Shown here piece by piece: positions 6,593 to 10,324 of a DNA stretch of 10,324 nucleotides. This DNA comes from Actinomycetota bacterium. Lineage in GTDB: Bacteria; Actinomycetota; Acidimicrobiia; Acidimicrobiales; JAFATL01. Location: positions 1-10,324 of the forward strand of contig JAFATL010000550.1 in assembly GCA_019243975.1 (NCBI GenBank), given 5' to 3'. Under the pieces are notes generated by a model. It did no database searches. It saw nothing but the letters and a program-made list of their open reading frames with translations, and was not told the origin of the DNA. Each line of letters starts with the position of its first letter. Position 1 is the stretch's first letter. The position numbers and the translations under genes were made by a program.

Positions 6593-7507
6593 ATGGCCGT
6601 CCGGATTCCTCGACCGCGCGGGACGTTCCCGTACACGAAGCCGACGTGGCCGCGCGGCGTGCCCCGGCCGCCGGCCGAGAGCAAGATCGGCGCCGACTTC
6701 GAGACGGCGTGGGCCCGCAAGTACCCGGCCCGCCTGGCCCGCGCCATGACGATGGACGCGGTGGCCAGGCCGCTGGTCAAGCTCGTCGCCGACCCGACCC
6801 TCGCCGGTCTCGATCGCATCGAGGACCTCGAAGGGCCGGTGATCTTCGCCGCCAACCACGCCAGCCACGTCGACACGCCCTTGCTGCTCACCTCGCTGCC
6901 GACGCGTTTCCGGCACAAGACGGTCGTAGCCGCGGGCGCCGACTACTTCTTCGACACCCGGTGGAAGGGCACGCTGTGGGCGTTCGCCATCGCCGCCATT
7001 CCCGTCGAGCGCACCAAGGTCACCCGCCGGTCGGCCGAGCTGGCCGCCGAGTTGCTGGCCGAAGGGTGGAACCTCGTGATCTTCCCCGAAGGCGGGCGCA
7101 CGCCCGACGGCTGGGCGCAGCCCTTCCGGGGCGGCGCCGCCTTCCTCGCCGTGCGCGGCAACTACCCCGTCGTGCCCGTGCACATCGAAGGGACGCGCCG
7201 CATCCTCAAGAAGGGCGGCAAGTCGTTCCGGCCGTCGTCGACCACGATCACCTTCGGCACGCCGTTGCGCCCGGGCCAAGGCGAAGACACCCGTGCCTTG
7301 GCCGCCCGCATCGAGCACGCCATCACCGCGCTGGCTGACGAGCAAGCGACCGACTGGTGGACCGCCCGCCGCCGGGCCGCTGCCAACGCGTCACCGTCAC
7401 TCGCCGGTCCCGATGCGGGGGCGTGGCGCCGGGCGTGGGCGCTGGGCGAGGACAAGCGGCGCACCCGGCGGGGGCCGGTATGGCCGCCGACGTCGACGAA
7501 GTCCTAG
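6593..7507 (+). CDS. PlsC-like 1-acylglycerol-3-phosphate acyltransferase
   Basis: A 304-residue lysophospholipid acyltransferase (PlsC/LPLAT superfamily), which moves a fatty acyl group from acyl-CoA or acyl-ACP to an acceptor hydroxyl, classically lysophosphatidic acid. Visible blocks: IFAANHASHVDTPLL (84-98) with the catalytic His89-x4-Asp94; LWAFAIAAIPVERTK (128-142) for block II; NLVIFPEGGRTPDGW (160-174) with the phosphate-binding FPEG-x-R; and YPVVPVHIEGTRR (191-203) for block IV. An N-terminal extension of about 80 residues, rich in Pro, Arg and Lys, precedes the domain, and a basic C-terminal tail of about 50 residues follows it. No clear transmembrane helix is seen, so it is probably peripheral at the inner membrane face. 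It starts 9 nt after the LarA-like gene with no clear ribosome site of its own, implying coupling. Its stop overlaps that of the opposing cyclase gene. In this operon its acceptor may be an unusual lipid alcohol. Confidence 0.9.
   Translation: MAVRIPRPRGTFPYTKPTWPRGVPRPPAESKIGADFETAWARKYPARLARAMTMDAVARPLVKLVADPTLAGLDRIEDLEGPVIFAANHASHVDTPLLLTSLPTRFRHKTVVAAGADYFFDTRWKGTLWAFAIAAIPVERTKVTRRSAELAAELLAEGWNLVIFPEGGRTPDGWAQPFRGGAAFLAVRGNYPVVPVHIEGTRRILKKGGKSFRPSSTTITFGTPLRPGQGEDTRALAARIEHAITALADEQATDWWTARRRAAANASPSLAGPDAGAWRRAWALGEDKRRTRRGPVWPPTSTKS
7504..7507. other. Shared CTAG at convergent stop codons
   Basis: The acyltransferase ends in TAG at 7505-7507 on the plus strand, and the cyclase ends in TAG read from 7506 to 7504 on the minus strand. 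The palindrome CTAG thus serves both stops and the coding regions overlap by four bases. There is no room for a terminator between the genes, so convergent transcripts must run into each other's 3' ends. Confidence 0.9.
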
Positions 7508-9081
7508 ACCACCCGATCGGGAACGGGGTTCACGGCGCGCAGCGTGGCACTCGGGAGCTCGCGCACGGCCACGCGGCCCTTGCCCGCCCGCTTGGCGTCG
7601 TACATGGCGGCGTCGGCGGCCCGGACGAGCTCGTCGGCACTCGGGTGCTGGCGGCGCGACACGGCGATGCCGATCGACGCCCCCACGACGACGCGGTTCG
7701 GAGCCACCGTGAAGGGCGTGGACAGCGCCTCTAGCAGCCGATGGGCAAGTGCCTCGGGACTGTGTTCGTCGACGCCTTCGACCAACACTGCAAATTCGTC
7801 GCCCCCGATGCGCGCCACCGTCTCGGCCGGGCGCACCACCGCCCGCATGCGCTCTGCGACGGCAGCCAGGAGCTGATCGCCGGCGGCATGGCCGAGCGTG
7901 TCGTTGACCTGTTTGAAGCCGTCGAGGTCCACGTAGAGGACGGCGATGGTGCGCTCCTCACGGGCGCCGAGGGCGACGGCGTGACCGATGCGGTCCCACA
8001 GCAGCGAGCGGTTGGCCAACCCGGTGAGACCGTCGTGGAAGGCCTGGAAGGTGAGCTGCTGCTCGCGGTCCTCGAGGGCCCGTACGGCCCGCTGCAACTC
8101 GCGGCCGAGCTCGAGGTTGTCAAGGAGCGCCACCAGCTGGCGGAGCGAGAACAGCCCGACCAGCACCGTGCCCGTCACGCCGAGGAACGGCCCCACCCGG
8201 CCGTGGCTCGCAAGCCGGTACGCGCCCACCGCGACGGCAAACGCGACCGGCACGTAGGGCAGAAACACCGAGCCCCGCCCGTCGATGATCGGTGCGTCGG
8301 CGACGTCGGCAGCTGTCGGCAGGACCCGCGTGTTGGACGGCCGGGCCGGGTGCAACGCCGCCACCGCGATGAGCAGGTAGCCGACGACCCAACCGGCGTT
8401 GAGCGCGTTGGTGTCGGAGAACACCTGGTTGGTGATGTAGGCGAACGCGCTGTCGGCCACCGCCATGGCCAACAGCGCGACGCCCGCCATCACGAAGGGC
8501 ACGCGGTGGTTGCGGCGCACGTGGGCCACGGTGATGAACACGAGCGTTGCGATCACGATGTCGCCGACGGGATAGGCCAGCGACACGGTCTGGCCCAGCG
8601 CACTCTGACCCGCGGTGTGCCATACGGGCCCGAGCACGAGGGCCCAGCTCACGAACAGCAGCGACGTGGCGATGATGGCGCCGTCGAGACCGATGCGCGC
8701 TCGGCGGGCAGCGCGGCGGGGCGCGCCCGGGAAGGCAAGGATCGCCGCTGCGGCCAGAGGGACGGCGGCGAGGAACCCGAGGTCGGCCAGCGAGGGCACA
8801 GGCACCTCCCTGTGCTGCACGAGGTCGTACCACGACCACACCAGCTCGCCGGCGCCCCACGACAGCGCCGACGCGCCGAGCAGGATCCAGGCCGTGTGGG
8901 CGTCACGATGCCGGCGCGCCGCCACCACGCACGCACCGACGGCGGCGAACGCAGCCAGCGCTTCGCCCAGGTCGTCGATGGCGTTGCTGCCGGCCGCCCC
9001 GAACCAGTGGAACGTGACGGTGGCCGTGAACAGCGCGGCGAGCACGCCCGCCACTGCCGCCGCCAACCGGAACTGACGCAC
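7504..9081 (-). CDS. Polytopic membrane diguanylate cyclase (GGDEF)
   Basis: A 525-residue protein. The first 315 residues are strongly hydrophobic, with about ten likely membrane helices (roughly 6-25, 38-55, 63-82, 101-118, 133-151, 172-188, 194-213, 228-244, 272-290, 297-316). This is an unnamed sensor-like region that I do not match to MASE1 or MHYT. A short coiled-coil linker (about 320-345) leads to a complete GGDEF domain: DGLTGLANR (350-358), YVDLDGFKQVND with metal Asp385, and an intact active loop RIGGDEF ending at 430. It should make cyclic di-GMP from two GTP at the inner membrane. The inhibitory I-site, normally RxxD five residues before GGDEF, reads RPAE (417-420), so product inhibition may be weakened. 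No EAL or HD-GYP domain follows. The start is GTG 9081 with AGGGGG four bases upstream. It is the last gene of a three-gene operon. Confidence 0.93.
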   Translation of the reverse strand: MRQFRLAAAVAGVLAALFTATVTFHWFGAAGSNAIDDLGEALAAFAAVGACVVAARRHRDAHTAWILLGASALSWGAGELVWSWYDLVQHREVPVPSLADLGFLAAVPLAAAAILAFPGAPRRAARRARIGLDGAIIATSLLFVSWALVLGPVWHTAGQSALGQTVSLAYPVGDIVIATLVFITVAHVRRNHRVPFVMAGVALLAMAVADSAFAYITNQVFSDTNALNAGWVVGYLLIAVAALHPARPSNTRVLPTAADVADAPIIDGRGSVFLPYVPVAFAVAVGAYRLASHGRVGPFLGVTGTVLVGLFSLRQLVALLDNLELGRELQRAVRALEDREQQLTFQAFHDGLTGLANRSLLWDRIGHAVALGAREERTIAVLYVDLDGFKQVNDTLGHAAGDQLLAAVAERMRAVVRPAETVARIGGDEFAVLVEGVDEHSPEALAHRLLEALSTPFTVAPNRVVVGASIGIAVSRRQHPSADELVRAADAAMYDAKRAGKGRVAVRELPSATLRAVNPVPDRVV

Positions 9082-9085
9082 ACGG

Positions 9086-9091
9086 CCCCCT
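9086..9091 (-). promoter_or_regulatory. Ribosome binding site of the diguanylate cyclase gene
   Basis: On the minus strand AGGGGG lies four bases before GTG 9081. It supports that GTG as the start, giving MRQFRLAAAV directly before the first membrane helix, and it lies in the 53-nt gap after the Ser/Thr-rich gene. Confidence 0.6.
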
Positions 9092-9134
9092 TTGTCCAGG
9101 GGTTACATCGGCCCGTGCCGAACCGACTTGAGCG

Positions 9135-9602
9135 TTATCGGCCCATACGGAGGCGATACACGGCGAAGCCGCCGATGGCCGCCACGAACAGGATGAGCAC
9201 GATGAGGGCCGCGGCAGCCCCTGCCCCCCCGCCCTTGTGTTTGCTCGTGGACACGACCTCCACCGTCGTGGTCGTCGTCGACTCGGTGGTCGTCGTGTCC
9301 TCTTCGCTGGTGCTCGTCGTGTCGGGCTCGGACGACGACGTGGTGGTGGAGCGCACCGATGACGACGTGGTGGACGGCCGGCTGGTCGAGGTCGTCGCCG
9401 GCCGGGTGGTGGTGGTCGGGGCGCGCGTGGTACTCGTCGTCGTGGGGAGCCCTATCGTGGTCGTGGTGGCACCGGTGGTCGACGTAGACGAGGGTGTCGT
9501 TTCGGCCGTGGGCTGAACTCCAGCGTTCGCCGACCCTGGCATCCAAAGGGCCGTGAGGACGCCGAGCAGCAGGAGTGTCCCCACCACGGCCCAGCGCTTC
9601 AT
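9135..9602 (-). CDS. Ser/Thr-rich single-pass membrane or surface protein
   Basis: A 155-residue protein of unknown function with a clear layout. Residues 1-27 form a signal peptide (MKRW, hydrophobic core, cleavage likely after SANA). Residues 32-118 are a mucin-like stretch made mostly of Thr and Ser with scattered Pro, Arg, Glu and Asp. A short KHKGGG spacer comes next. Residues 126-148 are a membrane helix (AALIVLILFVAAIGGFAVY), and the tail RLRMGR is basic and cytoplasmic. This predicts an outside-facing, disordered stalk anchored in the membrane. In actinobacteria such Thr/Pro-rich stalks can be O-mannosylated; whether this one is cannot be told. ATG 9602 is chosen because AGGAGG lies four bases upstream; longer in-frame starts would run into the anti-sigma gene. 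It sits between an anti-sigma factor and a cyclase, so it could be a sensor or target of that regulon. Confidence 0.78.
   Translation of the reverse strand: MKRWAVVGTLLLLGVLTALWMPGSANAGVQPTAETTPSSTSTTGATTTTIGLPTTTSTTRAPTTTTRPATTSTSRPSTTSSSVRSTTTSSSEPDTTSTSEEDTTTTESTTTTTVEVVSTSKHKGGGAGAAAALIVLILFVAAIGGFAVYRLRMGR
9249..9509 (-). repeat. Low-complexity Thr/Ser codon tract
   Basis: This stretch encodes residues 32-118 of the Ser/Thr-rich protein and is built mostly of ACG/ACC and TCG/AGC codons, giving imperfect GTCGTC/GACGAC-like runs on the plus strand. The units are irregular in length and order, so it is a compositional repeat and not a tandem array. Such tracts may vary in length between strains. 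Confidence 0.7.
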
Positions 9603-9606
9603 CGGT

Positions 9607-9612
9607 CCTCCT
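9607..9612 (-). promoter_or_regulatory. Strong ribosome binding site overlapping the anti-sigma stop codon
   Basis: On the minus strand AGGAGG overlaps the TAG stop of the anti-sigma gene (9613-9611) and lies four bases before ATG 9602. It is the best Shine-Dalgarno match noticed in the window and fixes the start of the Ser/Thr-rich gene. The overlap implies coupling of the two genes. Confidence 0.75.
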
Positions 9613-10321
9613 ACGGCATCGCCCCGGCTTCGTCCGGATGACCGTCGAAGTGTCCCATGTAGTCGACCCCCGACCCGCGCACCCTCACCGACTCGAGGCC
9701 GCCGGCGCGCCATTGGATGTGCGCCCCCAGCGAGCCATGGCCGCGGTCTGCGTGCAGGCCCGCGAGCGTCGTGGGCGTGCCATGGGCCCAGTGCAGCTCG
9801 ACCGACAGCGGGCCGGCGGCCTTGGCGTCGTTGACGTACACGTACAGCCACGACGGCTTCCCGTCGTACACGAACACCTCGCCACTGTCGCTCCCGCTCA
9901 CATCGATGAGCCGGCTGGCGAGGAGCGCCTTGCCGCCCAGCACGCGCAATGCATTGACGTACTCGCGGTCGAGGGAGCTACTGCGGTGGCGCTCGTACAG
10001 GCCGGTGAAGCCGATGGCGACGCCAAGCACGCAGGCCGCGACGGCGGCCACCGTCAACAGCCGGCGCCGGCGCGGAGGCCGGGAAGTCAAACCGATGCCC
10101 GCGCCCACCATCCGGTCGGTCACGCGAGTCTCGAAGCCCAGCGCGGGCTCGGCTTGGGGGGCCAACAGCAGCAGCGAGTCGGCCACGTCGGACAGCGACT
10201 CCACCTCGGCCCGGCACGCGGGGCACCCGGCCAGGTGTTCGAGGGCAGCCGCCCGTTCGGCCCCCGACACGATGCCGAGGGCCAGTTCGGCCGCCGACTC
10301 GCGCACCTGCTCGCAGGTCAT
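9611..10321 (-). CDS. Membrane-anchored zinc-type anti-sigma factor (zf-HC2)
   Basis: A 236-residue protein with the layout of an ECF anti-sigma factor. The N-terminal cytoplasmic domain has Cys3 and HLAGCPAC with His29-x3-Cys33-x2-Cys36, the ZAS/zf-HC2 zinc motif that binds region 2/4 of a cognate sigma factor. An RPPRRRR stop-transfer cluster (81-87) precedes one membrane helix (about 88-108). The outer domain (110-236) is beta-rich (EVFVYDGKPSWLYVYVND, then SVELHWAHG) and ends in a Gly/Asp-rich tail; it resembles the C-terminal part of other actinobacterial anti-sigma proteins and may sense an envelope signal. Gene order in the family predicts the sigma gene directly upstream, beyond position 10324. 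The sequence around the start, ATGA, would allow a 4-base overlap with it. Downstream it couples to the Ser/Thr-rich gene. Zinc-motif Cys also raise the possibility of redox sensing, though only one HxxxCxxC set is present. Confidence 0.82.
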   Translation of the reverse strand: MTCEQVRESAAELALGIVSGAERAAALEHLAGCPACRAEVESLSDVADSLLLLAPQAEPALGFETRVTDRMVGAGIGLTSRPPRRRRLLTVAAVAACVLGVAIGFTGLYERHRSSSLDREYVNALRVLGGKALLASRLIDVSGSDSGEVFVYDGKPSWLYVYVNDAKAAGPLSVELHWAHGTPTTLAGLHADRGHGSLGAHIQWRAGGLESVRVRGSGVDYMGHFDGHPDEAGAMP

Positions 10322-10324
10322 CGT

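Larger units (their letters stand above)
1260..7507 (+). other. Putative lipid-modification operon
   Basis: Five same-strand genes: small protein, reductase-HAD fusion, alcohol dehydrogenase, LarA-like protein, acyltransferase. The gaps are 44, -4, 4 and 9 nt, so the last four are almost certainly co-transcribed and coupled. Internal promoters are not evident. Acyl reduction, phosphatase, dehydrogenase and acyl transfer are all steps of lipid assembly, which gives a coherent reading in which the nickel-pincer-like protein is the unexpected member. The end product is not known. Confidence 0.7.

Noticed and set aside
4880..7345. Long open frame on the minus strand (about 820 codons) across the LarA-like and acyltransferase genes
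   Set aside because: It is antisense to two clearly recognised genes, its product is rich in Arg, Gly, Val and His without any domain, and high GC readily creates such open antisense frames.
9249..9509. Possible tandem repeat or CRISPR-like array
   Set aside because: There are no evenly spaced identical repeats with unique spacers. The periodicity comes from Thr and Ser codons inside a protein-coding frame.
7741..9516. Long open frame on the plus strand opposite the diguanylate cyclase and the Ser/Thr-rich gene
   Set aside because: The opposite strand encodes a complete GGDEF protein and a protein with a signal peptide and strong ribosome site; the plus-strand product has low-complexity Val/Asp runs and no recognisable motif.

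Overview
This is a very GC-rich window with strong GC bias at third codon positions, GTG starts, tightly overlapping genes and a zinc-motif (zf-HC2-type) anti-sigma protein. Together these suggest an actinobacterium, most plausibly of the Acidimicrobiia type. That assignment rests on gene style and protein flavour, not on a marker gene. No rRNA, tRNA, CRISPR array, insertion sequence or phage gene was seen, and no stretch over 300 bases lacks a gene.

Layout. (1) Positions 1-1193, minus strand: a RimJ/RimL-like GNAT acetyltransferase followed, with a 20-nt overlap, by the first 183 residues of a DPP-IV-like S9 peptidase that runs off the left edge. (2) Positions 1194-1259: a short, locally AT-rich divergent intergenic region. 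(3) Positions 1260-7507, plus strand: a compact apparent operon of a small acidic protein of unknown function, a three-part protein (alcohol-forming fatty acyl-CoA reductase, FAR_C/'Sterile'-like region, HAD-IB phosphatase domain), a zinc-dependent alcohol dehydrogenase, a long divergent LarA/DUF2088 (nickel-pincer nucleotide family) protein and a PlsC-type lysophospholipid acyltransferase. After a hairpin-containing 44-nt gap, the last four genes are separated by -4, 4 and 9 nt. (4) Positions 7504-10321, minus strand: a second operon, read right to left, of a membrane-bound zinc-type anti-sigma factor, a Ser/Thr-rich single-pass surface protein and a polytopic membrane diguanylate cyclase. 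Its cognate sigma factor would lie just beyond the right edge. The two operons converge and share a CTAG at their stop codons.

The most interesting part is the plus-strand operon. Acyl-CoA reduction, a phosphatase domain, an alcohol dehydrogenase, a glycerolipid-type acyltransferase and a LarA-like protein sit in one transcription unit. By eye, the LarA-like protein keeps the cofactor-anchoring Lys and nickel-ligand His but has lost the residues that hold the lactate carboxylate, and one of the two catalytic His. I infer a lipid-modification pathway in which a nickel-pincer enzyme acts on a hydroxylated lipid or alcohol intermediate rather than on lactate. This is a hypothesis, not something the sequence proves. 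The right-hand operon looks like an envelope-sensing and c-di-GMP signalling module.
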